Counted from the stretch's first letter, positions 1 through 6,721 are shown. The stretch: 11,253 bases of DNA from RGIG3009 sp964389495 (GCA_964389495.1 CAYMDU010000059.1:1-11253), one strand, 5' to 3'. Notes: generated from the letters alone by a model not told the origin. A program made the numbers and translations.

Positions 1-982
1 AATGCCCGGCCCCGTGGTGGGCAAGCTGGTGCCCCGTCTGCGCGACACCGCCAAAATTCTCTACCTCATCTATCTGTTTCTCACCGCACTGGAACTGGTG
101 TTCCTGTTGCTCGGCGGCATGCCCCTGTTCGACAGTGTGGTGTATTCCTTCGGCACCGCCGGCACCGGCGGGTTCAGCATCTCCACCGCCGGCATCGGCG
201 CCTACTCGCCCTATTGCCAGTGGGTGATCACCGTGTTCATGCTGATTTTCGGCGTGAATTTCAATGTCTATCAGCTGCTGTACATGCGGCGCTTCCGCAG
301 TGCCGCGCGCAGCACCGAAGTGCTGTGCTATTTCGGCATCGTGGCCGTGGCCTCCGCCGTCATCACCCTCAACATTCTGCCGCAATATCCCGCCCTGTCC
401 GAAGCCGTGCGCCATGCCGTGTTCCAGGTGGCTTCGGTGGTCACCACCACCGGCTACGCCACCGTCGATTTCAATTTGTGGAACGGCATGGCCCGCACCG
501 TGTTGTTCTTGCTGCTGTTTGTCGGCGGCTGTTCCGGTTCCACGGCGGGCGGCTTCAAAGTGTCCCGCGTGATGATGCTGGCCAAAAGCATTCGCCGCAA
601 CCTGCGCCGCATTTTCCATCCGCGTTCCGTCGGCGCCGTTCACATGGAAGGCAAACCGGTCGATGACCAACTGCTCAACAGCGTCAGCGCCTACTTTGTG
701 CTCTACATCGTGGGCATCGCCTTCACCTTCCTGTGCCTGTCGTTCGAACCGTTCACTCTCGAAACCAACCTCACGGCCGCCGTCACCTGCTTCAACAACG
801 TCGGCCCCGGCTTGGGAGCCATCGGTCCCACCGGCAGTTTCGCCGCCTATTCGCCGTTTTCCAAGTTGCTGCTGTCGGTGGTCATGCTGTTCGGCCGCTT
901 GGAAATCTATCCCATGTTGGCCATTCTGTCCCCGTCGGGTTGGGCCAAACAACACGAAAACCGAGGTGCCGCTCATGTATAA
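1..982 (+). CDS. trkH: TrkH-family potassium uptake membrane subunit, 3' part only
   Basis: Membrane subunit of a Trk/Ktr-type K+ uptake system, which normally works with a cytoplasmic NAD/nucleotide-binding TrkA/KtrA partner not present here. About 326 codons are visible. Family members are usually about 450-500 residues, so the 5' part lies left of the window and the ATG at base 2 is an internal Met. Four regions resemble the pore-loop repeats of the family (numbering from that Met): GTAGTGGFS at 51-59, VVTTTGYATVDF near 146-157, GGCSGSTAGGF at 175-185 and FNNVGPGLGAIG at 264-275. Hydrophobic membrane segments lie between them. The end, FGRLEIYPMLAIL, is typical of TrkH C-termini. The stop codon overlaps the start of nfnA by 8 nt, so the two are probably cotranscribed and translationally coupled. 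TrkH and KtrB are related. The general family is clear, but the exact subtype is not proven. Confidence 0.93.
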   Translation, partial: MPGPVVGKLVPRLRDTAKILYLIYLFLTALELVFLLLGGMPLFDSVVYSFGTAGTGGFSISTAGIGAYSPYCQWVITVFMLIFGVNFNVYQLLYMRRFRSAARSTEVLCYFGIVAVASAVITLNILPQYPALSEAVRHAVFQVASVVTTTGYATVDFNLWNGMARTVLFLLLFVGGCSGSTAGGFKVSRVMMLAKSIRRNLRRIFHPRSVGAVHMEGKPVDDQLLNSVSAYFVLYIVGIAFTFLCLSFEPFTLETNLTAAVTCFNNVGPGLGAIGPTGSFAAYSPFSKLLLSVVMLFGRLEIYPMLAILSPSGWAKQHENRGAAHV

Positions 983-1817
983 AATCGTCAACAAACGCCC
1001 GCTCAACCCCGCGGTTTCTCTCATGGAAATCGAAGCCCCGCTCATCGCCGCCAAAGGCAAAGCCGGCCAGTTCCTCATTTTGCGCGTCAACGAAACCGGC
1101 GAGCGCATTCCGCTCACATTGGCCGACCAAGATCCCGAACGCGGCACCGTCACCATCATCTATCAAAAGGTGGGGAAGACCACCGAATTGCTGGACACCC
1201 TCACCGTGGGCGACAGCCTGCTGGATGTGGTGGGCCCGCTGGGTCGCGCCACCGAACTGGAAGGCCATCGCCGCGTGGCCGTCATCGGCGGCGGCGTCGG
1301 GTGCGCCATCGCCTATCCCGAAGCCAAAGCGTTGCACCGTCTCGGCGCCCATGTGGACATGATTGCCGGCTTCCGCAACCGGGAGTTTGTGTTGCTGGAA
1401 CAGGAATTGGGCGCGGTGAGCAGCCGCCTGTTTGTCATGACCGACGACGGCTCCCACGGCCACCGCGGCTTTGTCACCGACCAATTGCGCCACTTGCTGG
1501 AAGCCGGCGAATGCTACGACCTGGTGCTGGCCATTGGCCCGTTGCCCATGATGCGCGCCGTGGCCGAAGTCACCCGCCCGCACGGCATCAAAACCATTGT
1601 GTCCATGAACCCCATCATGATCGACGGCACCGGCATGTGCGGCGGTTGCCGCCTCACCGTCGGCGGCGAAACCAAATTCGCCTGTGTTGACGGTCCGGAA
1701 TTCGATGCCCACCAAATCGATTGGGACGAATCTATGAAACGCTTGCGTCAGTACCGCGAACAGGAACACGCCTGCCGCATGGCCTTTTGGGAGGAGCAAC
1801 ACCATGGCTGTGAATAA
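975..1817 (+). CDS. nfnA: NfnA: small FAD/[2Fe-2S] subunit of NADH-dependent reduced ferredoxin:NADP+ oxidoreductase
   Basis: A 280-residue flavoprotein of the ferredoxin-reductase / dihydroorotate-dehydrogenase electron-transfer (PyrK-like) family. It has a FAD-domain motif RIPLT at 44-48, a nucleotide-binding motif GGGVGCAIAYP at 105-115, and a C-terminal iron-sulfur motif DGTGMCGGC with Cys222, Cys225 and Cys237. Asp217 sits where NfnA proteins are reported to use an unusual Asp ligand to the [2Fe-2S] cluster. In the known complex this subunit handles NAD(H), while the large subunit handles NADPH and ferredoxin. The start ATG at 975 has GAGGTG at 963-968, 6 nt upstream, inside trkH. A longer reading in the same frame begins at 663, but it overlaps trkH deeply and has no family similarity. 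The next gene, nfnB, overlaps by 14 nt, which settles the assignment: pyrK would sit beside pyrD. A sulfide dehydrogenase (SudAB) label for the same protein pair is the main alternative. Confidence 0.9.
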   Translation: MYKIVNKRPLNPAVSLMEIEAPLIAAKGKAGQFLILRVNETGERIPLTLADQDPERGTVTIIYQKVGKTTELLDTLTVGDSLLDVVGPLGRATELEGHRRVAVIGGGVGCAIAYPEAKALHRLGAHVDMIAGFRNREFVLLEQELGAVSSRLFVMTDDGSHGHRGFVTDQLRHLLEAGECYDLVLAIGPLPMMRAVAEVTRPHGIKTIVSMNPIMIDGTGMCGGCRLTVGGETKFACVDGPEFDAHQIDWDESMKRLRQYREQEHACRMAFWEEQHHGCE

Positions 1818-3201
1818 TCAACAAACCAAAACCCCCATGCCGGAGCAAGACCCGCAGGTGCGCGCCGGCAATTTCGAAGAAGTCGCCCTGGGCTACACCG
1901 CGGAATTGGCCGTGCAAGAAGCCCAGCGGTGCCTCAACTGCAAAAACAGCCCCTGCGTGGCCGGTTGCCCCGTGAATGTGCAAATTCCGCGCTTCATCGA
2001 ACAGGTGCGCAAGGGGCAGTTCGAAACCGCCTACCAACTCATTCACGAAACCAGCGCCCTGCCCGCTGTGTGCGGCCGCGTGTGCCCGCAGGAACGCCAG
2101 TGCGAAGCCCGTTGCGTGCGCGGTATCCAAGGCGAAGCCGTGGCCATCGGTCGGCTGGAACGCTTTGCCGCCGATTGGCACCGCACCCACAGCGAAGCGG
2201 CCGCCGAAGCCCCCGCCGTTCCCCGCAACGGCCACCGCGTGGCGGTGGTGGGGTCGGGCCCGTCCGGGCTCACCTGCGCCGGTGACCTCAACCGCCTGGG
2301 CTATGAAGTCACCGTGTTCGAAGCCTTCCACACCGCCGGCGGCGTGCTCATGTACGGCATTCCCGAATTCCGCCTGCCCAAAGCCATCGTGCAGCAGGAA
2401 ATCGACGGCCTGCGCCGCGCCGGCGTGGCGGTGGAAACCAACATGGTCATCGGCAAAGTGCTGTCGGTAGACGACCTGTTCGAACGCGGCTACGAAGCGG
2501 TGTTCATCGGCAGCGGTGCCGGCCTGCCCAGCTTTTTGGGGATCCCCGGCGAAGGCCTGCTCGGTGTGCTGTCCGCCAACGAGTTTCTCACACGCATCAA
2601 CCTCATGAAAGCCTACCGTCCCGAATACGACACCCCCGCACCGCGTGCCCGCCGTGTGGCCGTGGTGGGCGGCGGCAATGTGGCCATGGATGCCGCCCGC
2701 TGCGCCAAACGCCTGGGTGCCGAAGAAGTCACGGTGGTCTACCGCCGCGGCGAAGAAGAAATGCCCGCCCGCCTGGAAGAAATCCACCACGCCCGCGAAG
2801 AGGGCGTGCAGTTCCGCTTTCTCACCGCCCCCGTGGCTGTGTGCGGCAACGACGACGGTTTTGTCACCTCGCTGTCCTGCGTGTCCATGCAGCTGGGCGA
2901 ACCGGATGCGTCCGGCCGCCGCCGTCCCGAACCCTTGCCCGGCAGCGAACACAGCCTGCCGGTCGATATGGTGATTGCCGCCGTCGGCAACACCCCCAAC
3001 CCGCTCATTCGCACCACCACCCCCGGTCTCGAAACCAACCGCCGCGGCTGTCTGGTGGTCAACGAAGACACCCTGCGCACCACACGCGCCGGCATCTACG
3101 CCGGCGGCGATGCCGTCACCGGCGCCGCCACGGTGATTTTGGCCATGGGCGCGGGGAAGAAGGCCGCCGCCTCCATTCACGCCTATCTCAGCGCGCAATA
3201 A
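1804..3201 (+). CDS. nfnB: NfnB: large subunit, glutamate-synthase-small-chain-like NADPH/ferredoxin flavoprotein
   Basis: A 465-residue protein of the GltD-like family (often auto-named NADPH-dependent glutamate synthase, gltA/gltD). The N-terminal region has eight Cys in the two-[4Fe-4S] arrangement: 43, 46, 51, 55, 90, 94, 100 and 104, within CLNCKNSPCVAGCPV and CGRVCPQERQCEARC. A FAD-binding Rossmann motif GSGPSG lies at 150-155 and an NADPH-type motif GGGNVAMDAAR starts at 289. The C-terminal FAD motif YAGGDAVTGAATVILAMG is present. No large glutamate synthase subunit is adjacent, and the partner is an NfnA-type subunit. The pair is therefore best read as the electron-bifurcating transhydrogenase, coupling NADPH oxidation to reduction of NAD+ and ferredoxin or running in reverse. 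The ribosome site AGGAG at 1792-1796 is 7 nt before the ATG and lies inside nfnA. No convincing intrinsic terminator follows the stop. Confidence 0.9.
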   Translation: MAVNNQQTKTPMPEQDPQVRAGNFEEVALGYTAELAVQEAQRCLNCKNSPCVAGCPVNVQIPRFIEQVRKGQFETAYQLIHETSALPAVCGRVCPQERQCEARCVRGIQGEAVAIGRLERFAADWHRTHSEAAAEAPAVPRNGHRVAVVGSGPSGLTCAGDLNRLGYEVTVFEAFHTAGGVLMYGIPEFRLPKAIVQQEIDGLRRAGVAVETNMVIGKVLSVDDLFERGYEAVFIGSGAGLPSFLGIPGEGLLGVLSANEFLTRINLMKAYRPEYDTPAPRARRVAVVGGGNVAMDAARCAKRLGAEEVTVVYRRGEEEMPARLEEIHHAREEGVQFRFLTAPVAVCGNDDGFVTSLSCVSMQLGEPDASGRRRPEPLPGSEHSLPVDMVIAAVGNTPNPLIRTTTPGLETNRRGCLVVNEDTLRTTRAGIYAGGDAVTGAATVILAMGAGKKAAASIHAYLSAQ

Positions 3202-3267
3202 GGCGAAACCGGTCGAATTAGGAGCTTTCACAAATAGTTTTCCCGAAATACGCCCGCTTTTTCAACA

Positions 3268-3303
3268 GTGTGAACAATTTTTTCAAAAAAGTGTTGACAA
3301 TTT
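3268..3303 (+). promoter_or_regulatory. Repeats overlapping the sigma-factor promoter (possible operator)
   Basis: GTGTGAACAATTT (3268-3280) and GTGTTGACAATTT (3291-3303) are direct repeats matching at 11 of 13 positions, offset by 23 bp. The same stretch contains an inverted repeat centred on base 3284, with arms 3273-3283 and 3285-3295 pairing at 10 of 11 positions. Both structures run into the -35 box. They may be a regulator site or an A/T-rich UP-type element. The regulator is unknown, and A/T richness makes chance symmetry more likely. Confidence 0.35.
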
Positions 3304-3322
3304 GTGAATACGGGGGTATACT
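3294..3322 (+). promoter_or_regulatory. Near-consensus housekeeping promoter for the sigma-factor gene
   Basis: TTGACA at 3294-3299 and TATACT at 3317-3322 are separated by exactly 17 nt. Transcription would start near 3329, leaving a leader of about 38 nt. The match to the vegetative sigma-A consensus is nearly perfect (one mismatch in the -10 box). The gene would therefore be made by the main polymerase unless repressed. Confidence 0.85.
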
Positions 3323-3354
3323 ATATTATCATATGAATTTGCTTTTTCTTGCGC

Positions 3355-3361
3355 GAGGTGA
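3355..3361 (+). promoter_or_regulatory. Ribosome binding site that selects the TTG start of the sigma factor
   Basis: GAGGTGA lies 5 nt before the in-frame TTG at 3367. The other in-frame candidates, TTG at 3349 and GTG at 3358, have no comparable site upstream, and the GTG lies inside this one. Confidence 0.65.
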
Positions 3362-3366
3362 CATCA

Positions 3367-3936
3367 TTGCAAACCAACGGCGCCGTTTTTTCATCGTCCT
3401 CCTGCCCGGAAGACGAACTGATTGCCGCGGCCCGTGCCGGCAATGAAGACGCTTTCGCGCACTTGGTGTCCCGCTACGCCGGCACCTTGCACCGCCTGTC
3501 CGCTCGGTTGGCCACCGCCGCCGAACGCGACGACATGGCCCAAGAAGGCCTGTTGGGGTTGCTGGCCGCCGTGCAAACCTACCGCGGAGGCACCGCCGCG
3601 TTTTCCACCTATGCCCATGCCTGCATGCGCAACCGCATGGTGTCGGCCGCGCGCCGCGCCCATGCGCTTTCGGCCACCGCCGATGCCCCGTCATCGGTCG
3701 CCACGGCCGACACCCCCGAACACCTGCTGGAACGCCGCGAAGACTTGCGCGCCCTTCGTGCGTCGTTGCGCCGGCAGCTGTCGGCACGGGAATATCAAGT
3801 GCTCACCCTGTATCTTCGTTCCTATTCCTACGAAGAAATCGCGGCCGCGCTGGGCGTCGGTCGCAAAGCCGTGGATAACGCCTTGCAGCGTGCGCGCCGC
3901 AAGTTGGCGGGGTCACGGTGTCCTGTTCGGTTGTAA
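3367..3936 (+). CDS. SigH-like sigma-70 family RNA polymerase sigma factor
   Basis: A 189-residue sigma-70 family protein counted from the preferred TTG start. Region 2 runs from about 17 to 98. It includes DDMAQEGLLGLL (55-66), the core-binding and -10-recognition area, and FSTYAHACMRNRMVSAAR (79-96). Region 4 runs from about 139 to 180, with the helix-turn-helix YSYEEIAAALGVGRKAVDNALQRARRKL. This strongly resembles the end of Bacillus SigH, where the VDNALQR-type segment is characteristic. The linker at 100-120 is rich in Ala, Thr, Ser and Asp. The likely role is transcription of stationary-phase, sporulation-entry or competence-like genes, but the actual regulon cannot be read here. Canonical sigH usually sits near rpmG/secE/nusG. 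This copy is beside a zinc-ribbon gene, so it may be an additional SigH-like paralogue. No anti-sigma factor gene is next to it. Family assignment is firm; orthology to SigH is less so. Confidence 0.85.
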   Translation: MQTNGAVFSSSSCPEDELIAAARAGNEDAFAHLVSRYAGTLHRLSARLATAAERDDMAQEGLLGLLAAVQTYRGGTAAFSTYAHACMRNRMVSAARRAHALSATADAPSSVATADTPEHLLERREDLRALRASLRRQLSAREYQVLTLYLRSYSYEEIAAALGVGRKAVDNALQRARRKLAGSRCPVRL

Positions 3937-4061
3937 ACGGTTTCGGCCGTTCACACATAAATTGAATTGCCTTGTCAGTCGCCAAAGAGCGTTGCTTGTA
4001 TCAGGTGTCGGTCTTGAAGTACGCCGCAGGGCAAACAAATCATCAAAGCGAGGTAAAAGGT

Positions 4062-4340
4062 ATGTACGAAGACAAGACCCTGGTATGCAAAGAATGTGGA
4101 GCCGAATTTGTGTTCACCGCCGGTGAGCAGGAATTCTACGCTGAAAAAGGCTTTGTGAACGAGCCGCAGCGTTGCAAGGCTTGCCGCGATGCGCGCAAGA
4201 ACGCCGCCCGTCCGGAGCGCGAAATGCACACCGCCATCTGCGCCAACTGCGGCAAAGAAGCCAAGGTTCCGTTCCAGCCGCGTGAAGACCGTCCGGTCTA
4301 TTGCAGCGAGTGCTTTGCCAGCATGCGCGGCGAAAACTAA
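4062..4340 (+). CDS. Small protein with two zinc ribbons, function unknown
   Basis: A 92-residue, charged, soluble protein with no signal peptide. The first zinc ribbon uses Cys9/Cys12 (CKEC) and Cys38/Cys41 (CKAC). Its EFVFTAGEQEFYAEKGF segment is typical of the probable zinc-ribbon family found in Clostridia. The second uses Cys60/Cys63 (CANC) and Cys81/Cys84 (CSEC), with the common VPFQPREDRPVYC spacing. Such ribbons are likely to bind nucleic acid or protein partners, but no activity is established that I can name. The ATG at 4062 is preferred because GAGGT at 4050-4054 lies 7 nt upstream and similarity begins at once. A longer in-frame TTG start at 3972 adds about 30 unconvincing residues. 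The gene follows the sigma factor by 125 nt and may be read through from its promoter. It ends at an intrinsic terminator. Confidence 0.85.
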   Translation: MYEDKTLVCKECGAEFVFTAGEQEFYAEKGFVNEPQRCKACRDARKNAARPEREMHTAICANCGKEAKVPFQPREDRPVYCSECFASMRGEN

Positions 4341-4348
4341 GGTTTTCA

Positions 4349-4381
4349 AAAACCGTCCCTCACGGGGCGGTTTTCTTTTTT
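4349..4381 (+). terminator. Intrinsic terminator after the zinc-ribbon gene
   Basis: An 11-bp stem with one G-U pair (arms 4349-4359 and 4364-4374, loop TCAC) is followed by CTTTTTT. It begins 8 nt after the stop codon and separates this unit from the liv operon. Confidence 0.9.
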
Positions 4382-4434
4382 GTCCGCTGCTGTGCGGCCC
4401 CACCGCAGGCCCTGTCGGGTGCCGCCGCTTCAAC

Positions 4435-4474
4435 TGTCCGCACACTGTGGACACCTGTTCAAAAATATTGGACA
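4435..4474 (+). promoter_or_regulatory. Two phased TGTYC-N9-GGACA imperfect palindromes (candidate operator)
   Basis: TGTCC-N9-GGACA occupies 4435-4453 and TGTTC-N9-GGACA occupies 4456-4474. Both are 19 nt long, and they are offset by exactly 21 bp, two helical turns. Their centres lie about 82 and 61 nt before the predicted liv transcription start. That placement suits an upstream-bound regulator, most simply an activator. I do not recognise the half-site as that of a known regulator. The sequence shows the symmetry and spacing; function is inferred. Confidence 0.45.
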
Positions 4475-4490
4475 AACGCGCGAAAAACAG

Positions 4491-4519
4491 TTGACACGGC
4501 GGGAAAAAGTTGCTATAAT
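4491..4519 (+). promoter_or_regulatory. Full-consensus promoter of the liv operon
   Basis: TTGACA at 4491-4496 and TATAAT at 4514-4519 have a 17-nt spacer, and an extended -10 TG lies at 4511-4512. Every conserved hexamer base matches. The start would be near 4526, giving a leader of about 26 nt, too short for a riboswitch or T-box. Regulation, if any, should therefore act at the promoter. Confidence 0.92.
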
Positions 4520-4551
4520 ACCTGTATATTTTTTAAAAAGAAGGGGTACAC

Positions 4552-5742
4552 ATGAAAAAGTTTCTCAGTCTTTTGGTTGTGGTAGCCATGGTTTTGGTTT
4601 GCTTTGCCGGTTGCGGCGGCGACACCGGCTACACCGCCAACAACACCGAATTGGTCATCGGTATGTCCGGCCCGCTCACCGGCGGTGCCTCGGTATACGG
4701 CATGGCGGTTAAAAACTCCGCCCAAATGGCAATCGACGAAATCAACGCCGCCGGCGGTCTCAACGGCATCAGCTTCAAACTGATTGCCATGGACGATGTC
4801 AACGACCCCACCAAGATTGCCACCAACTACGCGTCGCTGTACGAATCCGGCATGCAGCTGTCGTTGGGCACCGTCACCACCAAGCCCGGCCTGGAATGGA
4901 AAAACCTCTCGCTGGAAGACAACGTGTTCTTCCTCACCCCGTCCGCTTCGGGCGACGATGTTCCCACCAACCCGAACGGCTATCAAATGTGCTTTGCCGA
5001 TAGCAACCAGGGCGCCGCTGCCGCCGAGCAGGTCAACAAAGACTATCAAGGCCAAACCGTGGGCGTTCTCTACAAATCCGACGACCCGTACTCCACCGGC
5101 ATTTTGGCTCAGTTCGAAGCCACACTCGACAGCTCCATCACGCTGCTGAAAACATCGTTCACCGATTCCAATGCCACCGACTTCGGTTCGCAGATCGACA
5201 CCCTCAAAACCTGCAAATTCGTGTTCATGCCCATCTACTACACACCGGCTTCTCTGTTCATGATTCAGGGCAAAGACATCATGCCGGCCGATGCCGTATA
5301 CTACGGTTGCGACGGGCTCGACGGCATTGCTTCCGCCGACGGATTCGACATCAACAGCATTCCGCAGGAAGTGTCCATGCTCTCTCACTTTGACTCGTCG
5401 GCCACCGCCGGTGCTGCCAAAGACTACATCGACAAATACACCGAACAGTTCGGCAAAGACACCCTCAATCAGTTCGGCGCTTCGGCCTACGATTGCGTCT
5501 ATGCCATGTACAACGCCATGAAACAGGCGGCCGACCAAATCACGGTCACCATCTCCGCGTCCGACCTGTGCGAAATTCTCAAAGCGCAGTTCAACAACGG
5601 CTTCACCTACACCGGTGTCACCGGCGACGGCGAACCGATTTCCTGGAACAGCGACGGTTTCGTTAAGAAAACGGCTGTCAAATACATCGTCAAGGCGGCT
5701 GCCGGCGCGTCCGAACCCGCCGTCACCGACGATGAAGGCTGA
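4552..5742 (+). CDS. livK: Branched-chain amino acid-type ABC transporter substrate-binding lipoprotein
   Basis: A 396-residue extracytoplasmic binding protein of the periplasmic-binding type 1 (LivK/LivJ, Peripla_BP_6) family. The signal peptide covers residues 1-20, with KK near the start, a hydrophobic core and the lipobox-like FAGC. Cys21 would be lipidated and anchor the protein outside the membrane; Phe at -3 is slightly unusual. The mature start IGMSGPLTGGASVYG is typical of the family, as are the internal SDDPYSTGI and QFGASAYDCVYAM segments. The C-terminus ends in a short acidic tail. Ligand specificity cannot be read from the sequence: relatives bind Leu/Ile/Val, other amino acids, amides or small organic acids. 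The AAGGGG ribosome site (4541-4546) is 5 nt before the ATG. This is the first gene of a complete livKHMGF operon and is separated from livH by a hairpin that may raise its relative dose. Confidence 0.93.
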   Translation: MKKFLSLLVVVAMVLVCFAGCGGDTGYTANNTELVIGMSGPLTGGASVYGMAVKNSAQMAIDEINAAGGLNGISFKLIAMDDVNDPTKIATNYASLYESGMQLSLGTVTTKPGLEWKNLSLEDNVFFLTPSASGDDVPTNPNGYQMCFADSNQGAAAAEQVNKDYQGQTVGVLYKSDDPYSTGILAQFEATLDSSITLLKTSFTDSNATDFGSQIDTLKTCKFVFMPIYYTPASLFMIQGKDIMPADAVYYGCDGLDGIASADGFDINSIPQEVSMLSHFDSSATAGAAKDYIDKYTEQFGKDTLNQFGASAYDCVYAMYNAMKQAADQITVTISASDLCEILKAQFNNGFTYTGVTGDGEPISWNSDGFVKKTAVKYIVKAAAGASEPAVTDDEG

Positions 5743-5766
5743 ATCAACATAACGCTCTAAGGTCAA

Positions 5767-5780
5767 GATGCAACTGCATC
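5767..5780 (+). repeat. Small hairpin GATGC-AACT-GCATC after livK
   Basis: A perfect 5-bp inverted repeat with a 4-nt loop lies just before the larger intercistronic hairpin. It is short enough to arise by chance, so any role is uncertain. Confidence 0.3.
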
Positions 5781-5785
5781 CGCGG

Positions 5786-5820
5786 CAGAGCTGTCGGCAG
5801 GCATACTGTCGGCAGCTCTG
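5786..5820 (+). promoter_or_regulatory. Large intercistronic hairpin between livK and livH
   Basis: Arms 5786-5800 and 5806-5820 pair over 15 bp (two G-U pairs) around the loop GCATA. The arms contain a direct repeat, CTGTCGGCAG, that is nearly self-complementary. No T-run follows, so this is not a classical terminator. By analogy with other binding-protein operons, it probably protects the 3' end of livK mRNA or partly terminates transcription, giving more LivK than permease. Confidence 0.7.
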
Positions 5821-5848
5821 TGCGTGTATATTTGGGTAAGGTGTTAAG

Positions 5849-6721
5849 ATGGAACTAATCACCACAATCATCAATGGGTTGAGTCTGGGCGGCATCTATG
5901 CCATGATTGCTCTCGGCTACACCATGGTATACGGCATCGCCAAAATGCTGAACTTCGCCCACGGCGACATCATCATGGTCGGCGGCTACACCATTCTTGT
6001 TTTTCTGAATCTCACCGGGCAACCGCTGGTGGCCATCGCCGCCTCGGTGGTGTTTTGCCTGTTGCTCGGCGTCCTCGTCGAAAAACTGGCCTACAAACCG
6101 TTGCGCGGCGCTTCGCCGTTGGCCGTGCTCATCACCGCCATCGGTGTCAGCTATTTCCTGCAAAGCATCGCGCAAATCATTTTCGGCTCGGCGCCCAAAA
6201 TGGTCATCATCGCCGAACTGGGCAAAATCACCGTCGGCTCGCTCACCGTGCAGGTATACACCCTGGTCACACTGGCCTGCTCCGTGGTGGTCATGGTGGC
6301 ACTCAGCCTGTTCATCAAATACACCAAAACCGGCCGCGCCATGCTGGCCACATCCGAAGACCGTGCCGCCACCCAGCTCATGGGTATCAATGTCAACAAG
6401 GTCATCACCATCACCTTTGCCATCGGCTCCTCGCTGGCGGCGCTGGCCAGCCTGTTCTATCTGCTCAAAGCGCCCAGCCTGTCCAGCACCTTCGGCGCCA
6501 TGCCCGGCATCAAAGCCTTCACCGCCGCGGTAATCGGCGGCATCGGCTCCATTCCCGGCGCCATGCTCGGCGGCATTCTGCTGGGTGTGGTGGAAACCTT
6601 CTGCCTCAAAGTCACGGCCCTGGCACCCTACACCGATGCCATTGAGTTTGCCATTCTCATTGTCATTCTGCTGGTCAAACCCACCGGTATCCTCGGCAAA
6701 AGAAGGAGGGAGAAGGTCTGA
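5849..6721 (+). CDS. livH: Branched-chain amino acid-type ABC transporter permease LivH
   Basis: A 290-residue integral membrane protein of the LivH family, one half of the transport channel. The N-terminal GGIYAMIALGYTMVYGIAKM followed by LNFAHGDIIMVGGY is diagnostic. Several hydrophobic membrane segments follow. The cytoplasmic coupling loop that contacts the ATPases is seen at EDRAATQLMGINV (170-182). Family-typical AVIGGIGSIPGAMLGGILLGVVE follows towards the C-terminus. The length is normal for the family. AAGGTG at 5838-5843 is 5 nt before the ATG. The stop overlaps the livM start by 1 nt (TGATG), so translation of the two permeases is probably coupled for equal amounts. Confidence 0.94.
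   Translation: MELITTIINGLSLGGIYAMIALGYTMVYGIAKMLNFAHGDIIMVGGYTILVFLNLTGQPLVAIAASVVFCLLLGVLVEKLAYKPLRGASPLAVLITAIGVSYFLQSIAQIIFGSAPKMVIIAELGKITVGSLTVQVYTLVTLACSVVVMVALSLFIKYTKTGRAMLATSEDRAATQLMGINVNKVITITFAIGSSLAALASLFYLLKAPSLSSTFGAMPGIKAFTAAVIGGIGSIPGAMLGGILLGVVETFCLKVTALAPYTDAIEFAILIVILLVKPTGILGKRRREKV

Noticed and set aside
663..974. 104-codon N-terminal extension of nfnA
   Set aside because: It is Ser/Pro/Arg-rich sequence from another frame of trkH. The ATG at 975 has a good ribosome site and matches the family length.
1732..3231. 499-codon open frame on the minus strand opposite nfnB
   Set aside because: It is a shadow of a high-GC gene: the composition is dominated by Gly, Ala, His and Phe, and no family is recognisable. 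The plus strand carries a full NfnB.
3936..3951. AACGG/CCGTT hairpin just after the sigma factor as a terminator
   Set aside because: The stem is only 5 bp and has no T-run.
3972..4001. TTGTCA-18-TTGTAT as a promoter for the zinc-ribbon gene
   Set aside because: The -10 box is poor (TTGTAT) and the spacer is 18 nt. It is too weak to call, though an internal promoter cannot be excluded.
3972..4061. TTG-started extension of the zinc-ribbon protein
   Set aside because: No ribosome site precedes it and the extra 30 residues do not resemble the family. The ATG at 4062 has GAGGT at good spacing.
4513..5895. 460-codon minus-strand frame opposite livK
   Set aside because: It mirrors the complete LivK coding sequence and its promoter, and has no domain or ribosome site of its own.
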